Shown here in pieces: positions 1 to 8,538 of a DNA stretch of 64,000 nt. A program made the translations under genes and the position numbers. The notes under the pieces are model-generated. The model made no database searches. It was not told the DNA's origin and saw nothing but the letters and a program-made list of their open reading frames with translations. Source of the DNA: Candidatus Eiseniibacteriota bacterium (GTDB taxonomy: Bacteria > Orphanbacterota > Orphanbacteria > Orphanbacterales > Orphanbacteraceae); assembly GCA_024276995.1 (NCBI GenBank), contig JAJRWB010000050.1, positions 16,359 through 80,358 on the forward strand, given 5' to 3'. The first letter of the stretch is position 1; the number at the start of each line of letters is the position of its first letter.

Positions 1-1412
1 CGCCGTGAGAGGAGGGCGATGCTCCTCTTGTCGATCGCCCGTTTCGTCACCGTGCCGAAACGACCGCTCCCTTCCTTCTTCCGCCCGCTTCCGTGCTTCC
101 GCGCGATCTCGCGGGCGCGATCCGTCACGTCATGGGGCACGTACTCGTCCATGGCGATCACCGTGTCGGCCACGTCGAAGTAGTCGCCGCTCCCTCCCGC
201 CACGATGATCGACGAAACGCCGAACTCGTCATAGAGCTGCCTCACCTTGTCGACGAACGGAGTGATCGGTTCCTTTTCGACGGCGATCAGCTCCTGCATT
301 CTCCGATCACGGATCATGAAGTTCGTCGCCGCCGTGTCCTCATCCACGAGGAGGAGAGTCGTTCCCGCCTCGAGCGCCTCGATGATGTTCGCCGCCTGTG
401 ACGTCGATCCCGAGGCGTTTTCGGTCGAAAAGCAGCGCGTCTTGCTCCCGCCCGGAAGCTCGCCGATGAAAGGCGAAATGTCGACGCCCGACACGCTCCG
501 GCCGTCCTCCGCGCGGATCTTCACTGCTTCCGCGACGGCGGCGACCCGCTCGCGCCCGTCGCCCGGTACGTGGTTGTACACCGCCCGTTCAAGGGCGGAG
601 AGAACGGTCGACTTGCCATGAAAGCCCCCGCCCACGATGAGCGTGACGCCGGGAGGAATCCCCATGCCGCTCACGGCGCCGGCGTTCGGCAGCGCGATCT
701 CGCGCCGGAGCGGCGGCGGTGAGACGAAAGCGACGGCCGCCGGCCCCATCGGCCGATCGTCGACGCCCGACCGCCGGGGGAGAACGGCCCCGTCGGCGAT
801 GAACGCCACCAGGCCCGCTTCGCTCAAGGCGGTGCGAAGATATTCGGCGTCTTCGTTCGTCAACGCCGCCGCTTCGATCCGTGCCGCGTCGTTTGATTTA
901 TAAAACAAAACGCTCCGGATCACCGCGGGAAGATCGTCGAGAAGCATCTCTTCCGCTTCCCTCGCGAGAATCCTCCGTCCCGCCGCGGGAAGGCCGGCGA
1001 AGAAGCGCGCCTCCACACCGTTTCGATCGACACGCATGGCGGTTCTTTCGAGCACCTGCTGGGCCGGCGTGTCGATGCCGATCAGCCCGCTCTTCCCCGA
1101 CCCGCGGCGCGAAGAGGCACGCGCCGCCTCCCGGGCGAACCGCTTCGCGAGGAGAGTCGCCACGCCCGTGGCACGGATCGCCGGCTCATACGCCTGTGGT
1201 GGGAATTTCGCCGCGCCCGCCGGGACGCTCGCCCGAAGACGGCTGGGCGCGGCGAAGGGATCGCCCTGGATACGGTCGATATGAAGGATGAAATCCTCGA
1301 AGTCGTACGATCCGGCGATCGTCCGATACGCCCCGTAGCTCGACCGGTCGATCCGCCTCAGCTTCCGGGCGAGGTCGTTCGCAGATGCTACGATGTGCAG
1401 TTTCCGGTTCAC
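1..1412 (-). CDS. ABC-class ATPase (COG3044/PF09818 family), 3' end off the window
   Basis: Read by hand from the minus strand; about 470 codons are open from a GTG at 1412 to the window edge, so the C-terminus is missing. The family usually has roughly 560 residues. An SD-like GGAGG sits about 6 bases before the GTG. The N-terminus carries RIDRSSYGAYRTIAGSY and FEDFILHIDRIQGDPFA, typical of this family. The nucleotide-binding loop reads VGGGFHGKST, with the P-loop lysine near residue 267; the glycine-rich G-F-H-G-K form is the family hallmark. A Walker B-like stretch, TTLLLVDEDTAATNFMIRD, follows near residue 350. The family is described as predicted ATPases of the ABC class, but its cellular role is unknown. 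It is divergent from the HTH-PAS gene at 1521 and shares a short intergenic region with it. Family assignment is firm; function is not. Confidence 0.85.
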   Translation of the reverse strand, partial: MNRKLHIVASANDLARKLRRIDRSSYGAYRTIAGSYDFEDFILHIDRIQGDPFAAPSRLRASVPAGAAKFPPQAYEPAIRATGVATLLAKRFAREAARASSRRGSGKSGLIGIDTPAQQVLERTAMRVDRNGVEARFFAGLPAAGRRILAREAEEMLLDDLPAVIRSVLFYKSNDAARIEAAALTNEDAEYLRTALSEAGLVAFIADGAVLPRRSGVDDRPMGPAAVAFVSPPPLRREIALPNAGAVSGMGIPPGVTLIVGGGFHGKSTVLSALERAVYNHVPGDGRERVAAVAEAVKIRAEDGRSVSGVDISPFIGELPGGSKTRCFSTENASGSTSQAANIIEALEAGTTLLLVDEDTAATNFMIRDRRMQELIAVEKEPITPFVDKVRQLYDEFGVSSIIVAGGSGDYFDVADTVIAMDEYVPHDVTDRAREIARKHGSGRKKEGSGRFGTVTKRAIDKRSIALLSR

Positions 1413-1520
1413 GCGATCCCTCCACACACCCGATCTTACCAGATAAGGGGAACGGCGGGCGCGGGCGGCGGGGCCCTCCGGGTCAAGCGAACACCCCCTT
1501 TCGCCGAAAAGAGGAGTGTT

Positions 1521-2231
1521 ATGAGGAGAAACCTTCGGCTCTTGAGTATCCGGGAAACGGCGAGACTCACCGCCCTTTCGGAGAGCGCGATTCTCTCTCT
1601 CGCGAAGGAAGGCTCCCTTCCCGCGAAACGGATCGCCGGCGAGTGGCGTTTCCCCCTTGCCGAGCTGGAGCGGTTCGTCCTTACCGACCGTGACGCCGAC
1701 TACCGCGACTTCTACCTCTCCTCCTCGGAGATCTGCATCACCGTGGACGGTCGGACGTTTACCATCACGGCCGCGAATCCTGCGGCGGGCGACGTGACCG
1801 GTTACGACCCGACCGAACTCCTCGGGCACCGCCTCGAGTCGCTCTTCGACCGTGCGTGCCGGGGGCGATGGAAGGAAGCGATCGAGGCGCTCCGCCGAAA
1901 CGGCGTGATGAGTCGAAGCCGGCTTCGCCTTCGCCGGCGCGGCGGCGGCGCCGTGGAACTTCGCGTCCGCGCCGCTGCGCTGCGCGGCGGCCGGGGTGAA
2001 GTCCTCCGCTACATGATCACCGCCGTCGATCTTTCCGCGCAGCGCGCCGCCGAAGAGGCGGTCGATTTCATCCGTGAAGGGATCGACAGAGAAGTCGAGA
2101 TCCGCACGAGAAGGCTCCGCCGCACCGTACGGGAACTCGAAAACCGGCTCAGGGGGAACCACCCACGCTCTCGAGCACCCGCTCCGACCGATACGAACTG
2201 CGAACCAGCGGTCCCGATTCCACATGGGTGA
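1521..2231 (+). CDS. HTH (MerR/excisionase-type) plus PAS domain regulator
   Basis: A 236-residue protein from an ATG at 1521 with GAGGAG seven bases upstream; the frame is open further upstream but has no comparable ribosome site. Residues 6-54 form an excisionase/MerR-like winged helix (SIRETARLTALSESAILSLA, then GEWRFPLAELERF). Residues about 62-170 look like a PAS fold (ICITVDGRTFTITAANPAA, then YDPTELLGHRLESLF, ending MITAVDLSAQ), followed by a charged helix to about 215 that could be a coiled coil. It is probably a DNA-binding regulator whose PAS domain senses a ligand or mediates dimerisation. The last 83 bases overlap the 3' end of lipA on the other strand, so the Pro-rich tail is written in antisense to lipA. 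Signal and targets are unknown. Confidence 0.7.
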   Translation: MRRNLRLLSIRETARLTALSESAILSLAKEGSLPAKRIAGEWRFPLAELERFVLTDRDADYRDFYLSSSEICITVDGRTFTITAANPAAGDVTGYDPTELLGHRLESLFDRACRGRWKEAIEALRRNGVMSRSRLRLRRRGGGAVELRVRAAALRGGRGEVLRYMITAVDLSAQRAAEEAVDFIREGIDREVEIRTRRLRRTVRELENRLRGNHPRSRAPAPTDTNCEPAVPIPHG

Positions 2232-3042
2232 AACCGAGTGAGAGCGCCGATTCCTTCCACCGGGCGAACGTGTCGGGATGGACGTAGCGGAAGAGTCGCC
2301 TGTGTTTTCTCGTCGGGCGGAGATACTGGCCGATGTGGATCACGTCGCAACCGGCGCCGCGCACCTCGCGGATCAGATCGTCCACCTCCCCGTCCTCTTC
2401 GCCGATGCCGACCATAATGGCGGTCTTGACGAGTTGGCGCGGCTTCTTCAGGCGGGCCAGGGCGGCGAGCACACGAAGGGCGTTTTCGTACTTCACGTTG
2501 AAACGAACTTCCGGGTAGAGGCGCGGCACCACTTCGACGTTGTGGCCGAGCACGAGGGGACCCGATTCGACGATTCTCCGAAGCGCCTCCTCGCGGCCCT
2601 GGAAATCGGGGATGAGAACCTCCACCTCGCAGTTCGGATTCCGGCGGCGGATCGCCTCGACGGTGGCGCCGAACGCGCCGGCGCCGAGATCGTCGAGATC
2701 GTCGCGATCGACCGAGGTGATCACCGCGAAGCGGAGGCCGAGCCGTTCCACCGCCTCCGCCACGCGCTCCGGTTCGTCCGGGTCGAGGGGCGCCGGTTTG
2801 CCGCTCGTCACCGCGCAAAAGGCGCACGAACGCGTGCAGATTTCGCCGAGAATCATGAACGTCGCCGTGCCGGCGCTCCAGCACTCGTGGAGGTTCGGGC
2901 ATCGCGCCTCCTCGCACACCGTGTGAAGCGCGCCCGCCCCCACGGCGGAGCGCACCTCGCCGTACGCCTCGTCCGTGCGGAGCCGGATCTTGAGCCACGG
3001 CGGCTTGCGAAGCATCTCGCCCGCGTGCTCAGCGCTTTTCAT
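2149..3042 (-). CDS. lipA: lipoyl synthase LipA
   Basis: Radical SAM enzyme that inserts two sulfurs into protein-bound octanoyl groups. From the ATG at 3042 (GAGGAGGGG upstream, inside lipB) it encodes 297 residues. Both clusters are visible: the auxiliary cluster cysteines C43, C48 and C54 (CEEARCPNLHEC) and the SAM cluster CTRSCAFC at C69, C73 and C76. The C-terminal RSSY motif that ligates the auxiliary cluster is also present. It overlaps lipB by 14 bases and is the last gene of the lpdA-E2-lipB-lipA operon, so lipoylation of the E2 encoded just upstream is the obvious job. A start at 3099 in the same frame would add 19 residues with no support. Its 3' end overlaps the convergent HTH-PAS gene by 83 bases. 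Confidence 0.96.
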   Translation of the reverse strand: MKSAEHAGEMLRKPPWLKIRLRTDEAYGEVRSAVGAGALHTVCEEARCPNLHECWSAGTATFMILGEICTRSCAFCAVTSGKPAPLDPDEPERVAEAVERLGLRFAVITSVDRDDLDDLGAGAFGATVEAIRRRNPNCEVEVLIPDFQGREEALRRIVESGPLVLGHNVEVVPRLYPEVRFNVKYENALRVLAALARLKKPRQLVKTAIMVGIGEEDGEVDDLIREVRGAGCDVIHIGQYLRPTRKHRRLFRYVHPDTFARWKESALSLGFTHVESGPLVRSSYRSERVLESVGGSP

Positions 3043-3709
3043 CGGTGTCCCCCTCCTCGATCTCCAAGTCGAACACCTCCGCGAAACGCGACGCCGCACG
3101 ATCGGCCGCCTCGCCGACGGCGATTTCCCTACCCGCGGCGCGCGAGAGGGTGGTCACCCCCTTGTCGGCGATGCCGCACGGCACGATCAGGTCGAAAGGA
3201 TCGAGGGAGTTGCACACGTTGAGCGCGAACCCATGGGAGGTGACCCACCTCGCGATGCGCACCCCGATGGCGGCGAGCTTCTCGTCGCCCACCCACACCC
3301 CCGTGAGTCCTTTCACCCTCGCGGCGCGCACGCCGAAATCGCCCGCCGTGCGGATGAGAACCTCCTCGAGATCCCTGACGTAGCGGACGATGTCCTTCCG
3401 GTCGGGCGCCAGGGAGATCACCGGGTAACCGACGAGCTGCCCCGGGCCGTGCCACGTCACGTCGCCGCCGCGGTCGGTGTGATAAAGATCGATGCCGCGC
3501 CGCTTCCGCTCCGATTCGTCGATGCGGATATGCCCCAGGTCCCCTCGTCTCCCGAGGGTGAACACCGGATCGTGTTCGAGAAGGAGAAGACGGTCCCCGA
3601 TCCCGCCCGCCTGGCGCGCCTTCACGAGACGGCGCTGCCTTTCGAGCCCGTCGGCGTAACCGATCCGCCCGAGCCGCTCCAGGCGGACCGTCCTTGTGGT
3701 CGCGATCAA
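3029..3709 (-). CDS. lipB: octanoyltransferase LipB
   Basis: Transfers octanoyl from octanoyl-ACP to the lysine of lipoyl domains, the first step of endogenous lipoate assembly. The protein has 226 residues, normal for the family. Visible motifs are GRRGD near 53, the RGGDVTWHGPGQLVGYP signature at 80-96, the catalytic lysine K144 in GDEKLAAIGV, and the thioester cysteine C178 in FDLIVPCGI. The start overlaps the stop of the E2 gene by four bases (ATGA arrangement), implying translational coupling. Position between E2 and lipA places acyl carrier, octanoyl transfer and sulfur insertion in one transcript. Confidence 0.96.
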   Translation of the reverse strand: MIATTRTVRLERLGRIGYADGLERQRRLVKARQAGGIGDRLLLLEHDPVFTLGRRGDLGHIRIDESERKRRGIDLYHTDRGGDVTWHGPGQLVGYPVISLAPDRKDIVRYVRDLEEVLIRTAGDFGVRAARVKGLTGVWVGDEKLAAIGVRIARWVTSHGFALNVCNSLDPFDLIVPCGIADKGVTTLSRAAGREIAVGEAADRAASRFAEVFDLEIEEGDTDEKR

Positions 3710-5106
3710 GCGAGGACCTCCTCGGGGAAGTTCTCGATCCTTTTCTTCACGTCCGAAAGGAACTGGTCGGCCACCGCGCCGTCTATGATCCTGTGATCGT
3801 ACGACATGCAGAAGAAGGCGATCGGCCTGACGGCGATGGCGTCGCTTTCCACCACCACGACCCTCTTCTTCACCCCCCCCATGCCGAGGATCGCCACGTT
3901 CGGCTGGTTGATGATCGGCATACCGAAGAGGGCGCCGAAGATTCCCGGGTTGGTAAGGGTGAACGTCGAACCGGCCACTTCGTCGGGGAGGAGCTTCTTC
4001 TGTCGCGCACGCGCGCCCAGGTCATTGAGTTCTCTCGCGATGTCGCCAATCCCCTTTTGTTCGACCTTCCGGATCACCGGAACGATCAGACCGTCGGGAA
4101 GGGCAACGGCGACACCGATGTTCACGTGCCGGTGGTACTCGATCTGTTTTTCGTTCACCACCGACGCGTTCACCACGGGCCACGCGCGGAGCGCCGGCGC
4201 GAGAGCGTGGAGAACGAAGGTGGTGACCGACAGGTTCGCGCCGTGGCGCGATCGAAAATCATTCTTCCATTTCGCCCGAAGTTCGAAGACACGGCTGAAA
4301 TCGATTTCGAACACGGCGCCGACGTGGGCCGACGTGCGGCGACTCGCCACCATGTGCTCCGAGATGAGATGCCTCATGCGGGTCATGTCGTGGACGACGC
4401 TTTCGCTGTCGCCATCGAACTCGAGACGGGGCTGGAGACCGATCCCCCGTGCGCCCGGATCGAGGAAACCTTCCGGCGTGACCGGAGCGGGCGCGGGGGC
4501 CGAAGTCGCCCCCGGCTGTGCGGCGGTCGCCCCGGCGGTTGGAGCGGGCGGCGGCGGCTGTGCGGCGGTCGTCGCGGCCCAGGCGGCTCCTCCCCCTTCG
4601 ATGAAGGCGAGCACGTCCTTTTTCGACACCCTCCCCCCCTGGCCGGTGCCCGGCACCCGGGAGAGGTCGATCCCGTGTTCCCGCGCGAGCCGTCTCGCCA
4701 CGGGCGACGAGCGGATCTTCTTCTTCCCGCGGGCTGCGGGCGCGGGGATGCTCGTCGCGCCGGGAGCGGCAACGGGAGCGGCGGCCGGAGTCGGAGAGGC
4801 CGATTGTGCCGGCTGTGCGGACGCGGGCGGCGAAGCGACCGCGCCTTCCCCGGCGAGGGTGGCGACCTGGGCCCCTACCTCCACCGTTTCCCCTTCCTGC
4901 ACCAGGATCGTGGTGATCACCCCAGCGCCGGGGGAGGGAACTTCGGCATCGACCTTGTCGGTGGAGATTTCGAAGAGGGGGTCGTCCTTCCCCACGGCGT
5001 CCCCTTCGGAGACGAGCCACTTGATGATCGTCCCCTCGGCGACGCTCTCGCCCATCTGGGGCATCAGCACCGGCGTGCCGCTTCCCGGTGACGCGACCGC
5101 CGACAC
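3706..5106 (-). CDS. 2-oxoacid dehydrogenase E2 (dihydrolipoamide acyltransferase), probably the 3' part of an interrupted gene
   Basis: Core acyltransferase of a 2-oxoacid dehydrogenase complex; 466 residues if started at the GTG at 5106. Domain order: lipoyl domain 12-85 (lipoyl lysine K51 in [10 protein letters not shown]), Ala/Pro linker, E3-binding domain 131-170 (SSPVARRLAREHGIDLSRV), second Ala/Pro linker, catalytic domain about 235-466 with the active site DHRIIDG (H438, D442). The proposed GTG has no Shine-Dalgarno sequence. The reading frame continues upstream through a single TAA (5125-5127) into the lipoyl ORF at 5125-5454, and the residues on both sides form one Ala/Pro linker. 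I read this as one E2 with two lipoyl domains cut by an in-frame stop. Substrate (pyruvate, branched-chain or 2-oxoglutarate) cannot be told from the sequence alone. Confidence 0.88.
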   Translation of the reverse strand: MSAVASPGSGTPVLMPQMGESVAEGTIIKWLVSEGDAVGKDDPLFEISTDKVDAEVPSPGAGVITTILVQEGETVEVGAQVATLAGEGAVASPPASAQPAQSASPTPAAAPVAAPGATSIPAPAARGKKKIRSSPVARRLAREHGIDLSRVPGTGQGGRVSKKDVLAFIEGGGAAWAATTAAQPPPPAPTAGATAAQPGATSAPAPAPVTPEGFLDPGARGIGLQPRLEFDGDSESVVHDMTRMRHLISEHMVASRRTSAHVGAVFEIDFSRVFELRAKWKNDFRSRHGANLSVTTFVLHALAPALRAWPVVNASVVNEKQIEYHRHVNIGVAVALPDGLIVPVIRKVEQKGIGDIARELNDLGARARQKKLLPDEVAGSTFTLTNPGIFGALFGMPIINQPNVAILGMGGVKKRVVVVESDAIAVRPIAFFCMSYDHRIIDGAVADQFLSDVKKRIENFPEEVLA

Positions 5107-5124
5107 GGGAGACGCCGGCGGCGT

Positions 5125-5454
5125 TTACGGCGCGGGCGCGGGAGGCGCGGCGTCTCGAACAGGCGCGAGCCGGGCGGCCGGTGCGTCCACAGCCGCCTCC
5201 GGGGCGGACGCTTTCACATCGCCGCCGATGACCGCCACCTTCGTCCCGACCTCCACCGTCTCCCCTTCGGGAACGACGATCTCGGAAAGCACCCCCGCCA
5301 CAGGCGAGGGTACCTCGGCGTCGACCTTGTCGGTGGAGATCTCGAAGAGAGGATCATCCTTTTCCACGGTGTCGCCCACCTTCGCGATCCACTTGATGAT
5401 CGTCCCTTCCGCCACACTCTCGCCCATCTGGGGCATCACCACATCTATGCTCAT
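5125..5454 (-). CDS. lipoyl-domain ORF, likely the N-terminal part of the E2
   Basis: A 109-residue product from an ATG at 5454 with AAGGAG nine bases upstream. Residues 1-75 are a lipoyl domain with the modified lysine at K43 ([10 protein letters not shown]), closely matching the lipoyl domain of the following ORF. Residues 80-109 are an Ala/Pro-rich linker ending APPAPAP before TAA. No protein-binding or catalytic domain follows. The next ORF starts 18 bases later in the same frame and continues the same kind of linker. A free-standing lipoyl carrier protein is possible. Either way, the product should be lipoylated by LipB/LipA encoded downstream. Confidence 0.8.
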   Translation of the reverse strand: MSIDVVMPQMGESVAEGTIIKWIAKVGDTVEKDDPLFEISTDKVDAEVPSPVAGVLSEIVVPEGETVEVGTKVAVIGGDVKASAPEAAVDAPAARLAPVRDAAPPAPAP

Positions 5455-5500
5455 GACTCGTTTCTCCTTCGTGCCTCTTTGCCGTTCCGAGGGCGCGATG

Positions 5501-6901
5501 CTATGCGTGGATCGCCCCGTCCATCGCGGCGAGCGCCGCCTCGTGCACCGCCTCCGAAAGGGTCGGGTGAGGATGGATCGTCCTCGCCAACTCCTGGACG
5601 CCCCCTTCGCTCTCCATCACGGCGGTCGGTCCCGCGAGCAGTTCGGTCACATGGGGACCTATCATATGTATACCCAGAATCTCGCCGAGTTTCCCGTCCA
5701 CCACGATCTTGACGAAACCGGCGCTCTCGCCGAGGACCGCCGCCTTCGAGTTCGCGCTGAAGGGGAACTTGCCCGTCTTGACGTCGAACCCCGCTTCGAT
5801 CGCCTCCTCCTCGGTGTATCCGGTGGAAGCCGCCTCGGGGAGGGGGTACACATTCGACGGCACCCGCTTCGGATCGATCGGTTCCACGGTGCGCCCGGCG
5901 ATCTTTTCCATGACGATCACCCCCTCCTCGGACGCCACGTGAGCGAGCGCGGCGGTGCGGATCACGTCGCCGATGGCGTAGATCCCCGGCACGTTCGTCT
6001 CGCAGAACGGGTTCACCTTCACGAAGCGCCCGTCCATCTCGATGCCCGCCTCGGCGAGACCGAGCCGATCGGTGACCGGTCTGCGGCCGACGGCGACGAG
6101 AAGCGTCTCCGCCTCGATCGTCTCTTTCTTTCCGCCCCCGCCTTCGAGCTTCACGGCGAGGAGTTTTCCCTTTTTCGTGACGCCGGTGAATTTCGTGTTC
6201 GAGCGGACCTGGATCCCCCGTTTCCGGAACGAACGTTCCAGCTCTTTCCCCACGTCGCCGTCCATGAGCGGCACGAGGCGGGGAAGCATCTCGACCACCG
6301 TGGTCTCGACGCCGAAGCTGTGGAAGAGCGACGCGAACTCGACGCCCACCGCACCTCCACCGAGGACGACGATCGACGACGGGAGCGCGTCGAGAGAAAG
6401 GGCGTCATCGCTCGTGATGATCCGCTTCCCATCCACCTCCAACCCCGGGATCGACGATACCTCCGAGCCGGTGGCGATGATGATATTCTTCGTATCCAGT
6501 GTTTTCGTGGCGCCCTTCGCCGGCACGACGCGGACCTTCCCCGGCGCGGCGATCGCCCCGAGCCCCTCGACGATGTCGATCTTCCCGCGTCGCATCAGGA
6601 ACTCGATCCCCTTGACATTCTTCGTGATCACGGCGTTCTTCCGGCGCTGGAGGGTCTTCCAGTCGAGAGCGACCTCCTTCACCGTGATGCCGTACGATTT
6701 CATCTTCCCCACGCTTTCCATCATCTCCGCCGCATGGAGGAGCACTTTCGTGGGGATACAGCCCCGGTGGAGACACGTCCCCCCGAGACCGGCGTTCTTT
6801 TCCACGATGGCGGTACGAAGACCGAGCTGTGCGGCCCGCAGACCCGCCACGTATCCCCCCGGCCCGCCGCCGATAATCACCACATCATAAGCTGGGCTCA
6901 T
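5501..6901 (-). CDS. lpdA: dihydrolipoyl dehydrogenase (E3)
   Basis: FAD disulfide oxidoreductase that reoxidises dihydrolipoyl groups on E2 with NAD+. It has 466 residues, full length. Features: FAD-binding [14 protein letters not shown] at 7-20, the redox disulfide [13 protein letters not shown] (C43, C48), the NAD-binding [14 protein letters not shown] in the middle, the second FAD motif GIYAIGDV, and the C-terminal dimer-interface base HPHPTLSE. The ATG at 6901 is preceded by AAGGGGG. First gene of the minus-strand operon that continues into the lipoyl/E2 ORFs 46 bases downstream. Confidence 0.96.
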   Translation of the reverse strand: MSPAYDVVIIGGGPGGYVAGLRAAQLGLRTAIVEKNAGLGGTCLHRGCIPTKVLLHAAEMMESVGKMKSYGITVKEVALDWKTLQRRKNAVITKNVKGIEFLMRRGKIDIVEGLGAIAAPGKVRVVPAKGATKTLDTKNIIIATGSEVSSIPGLEVDGKRIITSDDALSLDALPSSIVVLGGGAVGVEFASLFHSFGVETTVVEMLPRLVPLMDGDVGKELERSFRKRGIQVRSNTKFTGVTKKGKLLAVKLEGGGGKKETIEAETLLVAVGRRPVTDRLGLAEAGIEMDGRFVKVNPFCETNVPGIYAIGDVIRTAALAHVASEEGVIVMEKIAGRTVEPIDPKRVPSNVYPLPEAASTGYTEEEAIEAGFDVKTGKFPFSANSKAAVLGESAGFVKIVVDGKLGEILGIHMIGPHVTELLAGPTAVMESEGGVQELARTIHPHPTLSEAVHEAALAAMDGAIHA

Positions 6902-7212
6902 TCAATCCCCCTTCTCTTCCCGGCCTGGCCGGGTGGATCGAAAGTGAGTCTACCACACCACCTCACCATGAGAAACCGGGCCCGGCCGGCCCTCCATTGC
7001 CCCCGTTATGCTTCTGGACGGATCGGCGCGCGACCCCTATTATGTCACTGTGCGTCTCGGGAGAAGAGCGCCTCCGGCGCTTCCTTCCTCATACCCGGTA
7101 TCGGATGTTACAGGCATGACCGTTCCGAAGTTCGCCCGGCGAGGCGGGGGATCGGGCACAGCGGCGGCCGGGCCGCGACGGTTCGTTGAATACCGCAAAC
7201 GGGAGGTTGAAG
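6902..7212. promoter_or_regulatory. divergent intergenic region, lpdA / acyl-CoA dehydrogenase
   Basis: A 311-base stretch between two divergent genes with no coding sequence I can support. On the plus strand, TGGACG at 7015-7020 and TATTAT at 7038-7043 are 17 bases apart and form a plausible sigma-70-type promoter for the acyl-CoA dehydrogenase, leaving a leader of about 165 bases. I saw no convincing operator or riboswitch. Both genes act in acyl-CoA metabolism (2-oxoacid oxidation, then acyl-CoA dehydrogenation), so shared control is possible, but that is inference. Confidence 0.35.
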
Positions 7213-8367
7213 ATGATCGGCTTCGAATTGAGCGAGGAACAGGCCGCCTTGAAAGAAATGGCCCGGGAGTTCACCAAGAAAGAGATGATCCCGGTGGCAT
7301 CGAAATACGACGAGGGGAAGGAATTCCCCTGGGACGTGATGCAGAAAGCGTTCGACGCGGGTTTCCTCACTTCGTCGATCCCGGCGGAGTACGGCGGCGG
7401 CGGCCTTTCTTCCCTCGACACGGTGATCGTGAGCGAGGAACTCGCCGCCGGGTGCGCGGGGCTGTTCACATCGATGATGGCGAACTCCCTCGCCCTCTAC
7501 CCGATCATCTCGTTCGGCACCGAAGAACAGAAGAAAAAATATCTCACCCCGTTCACGAAGGAGATGCGGTTCGCCGCGTTCTGCCTCACCGAGCGGGAAG
7601 CGGGATCCGACGCCGGCGGCGTGACCACCGAGGCGGTCCGTGACGGGGGCGGTTACGTGCTCACCGGGTCGAAGTGTTTCATCACGAACGGCGGCGTGGC
7701 GAAACTGCTGGTCGTTTTCGCGAACACGGCGAAGGATCGCGGTACGCGCGGCATGACGGCGTTCATCGTTCCCACCGACGCCCCCGGCGTAACGCTCGGC
7801 AAGAAGGAAGACAAGATGGGGCACCGGGCGTCGGACACGACGGAACTCTTTTTCGACGGCGTTCGCATCCCGGAGGAGGACCGCCTCGGGAAAGAGGGGA
7901 TGGGCTTCGTGATCGCCATGAAGACGCTCGACAAGGCGCGGCCGAGCGTGGGCGCCGCCGGCGTCGGCGTCGCCCGCGCCGCGCTCGAGAATGCGCTGAA
8001 GTATGCGAAAGAGCGCGTGCAGTTCGGAAAGCCGATTTCGTCGTTCCAAAACACCGGGTTCAAGCTCGCCGACATGGCGACGAACGTGACCGCCGCGAGG
8101 CTGCTCGTCTGGCAGTCGGCGTGGATGCTCGACAACAACATCAAGCCGAGCCGCGAGGCGGCGATGGCGAAGGCGTTCGCGACGGACGCGGCGATGAGCG
8201 GCACCGTCGAAGCGGTCGAGATCCTCGGCGGCTACGGGTACATGCGCGACTACCCCGTGGAGAAGCTGATGCGCGACGCGAAGCTCCTCCAGATCTACGA
8301 GGGCACGAACGAAGTGCAGCGCCTCGTCATCTCCAGGGAACTCGTCAAGAACGGCACCGGCTACTGA
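7213..8367 (+). CDS. acyl-CoA dehydrogenase
   Basis: FAD flavoenzyme that introduces the alpha,beta double bond in acyl-CoA; 384 residues, standard length. The start is the ATG at 7213 with GGGAGG six bases upstream; the in-frame TTG at 7186 has no ribosome site. Signatures: CLTEREAGSDAGG near 125 (FAD/acyl-CoA binding), a GGYGYMRDYPVEKLMRDAK stretch near 340, and the catalytic base E363 in YEGTNEVQR. The glutamate sits in the short- and medium-chain-type position. The divergent E3/E2 operon and the distant E1 suggest a role after oxidative decarboxylation of branched-chain oxoacids, but chain-length specificity cannot be read directly. Confidence 0.93.
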   Translation: MIGFELSEEQAALKEMAREFTKKEMIPVASKYDEGKEFPWDVMQKAFDAGFLTSSIPAEYGGGGLSSLDTVIVSEELAAGCAGLFTSMMANSLALYPIISFGTEEQKKKYLTPFTKEMRFAAFCLTEREAGSDAGGVTTEAVRDGGGYVLTGSKCFITNGGVAKLLVVFANTAKDRGTRGMTAFIVPTDAPGVTLGKKEDKMGHRASDTTELFFDGVRIPEEDRLGKEGMGFVIAMKTLDKARPSVGAAGVGVARAALENALKYAKERVQFGKPISSFQNTGFKLADMATNVTAARLLVWQSAWMLDNNIKPSREAAMAKAFATDAAMSGTVEAVEILGGYGYMRDYPVEKLMRDAKLLQIYEGTNEVQRLVISRELVKNGTGY

Positions 8368-8538
8368 TCGACCGGCCCCGAGGCGCCGGGGGACTCGCCC
8401 TGCACGATGATTCGAACCGCCGCGCGGCATTTACGCATGACCACGCGGTTTTCTTGCGACGCGAACATCGATATCCGGGAATCGTCGAGCAGATCGTTAT
8501 GCGCGCTCCCCGCGCCTTCAAAGGGGCGGGCCGGATCG

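Noticed and set aside
3806..7189. A 1127-codon plus-strand frame across the E2/E3 region
   Set aside because: It is antisense to lpdA and the E2, which carry intact motifs. Its composition is the reverse-complement shadow expected in GC-rich DNA, with no ribosome site or domain.
8368..8538. Bidirectional terminator between acyl-CoA dehydrogenase and the adenosyltransferase
   Set aside because: Only weak stems (AACCGC...GCGGTT and CCCGC...GCGGG); not strong enough to annotate.
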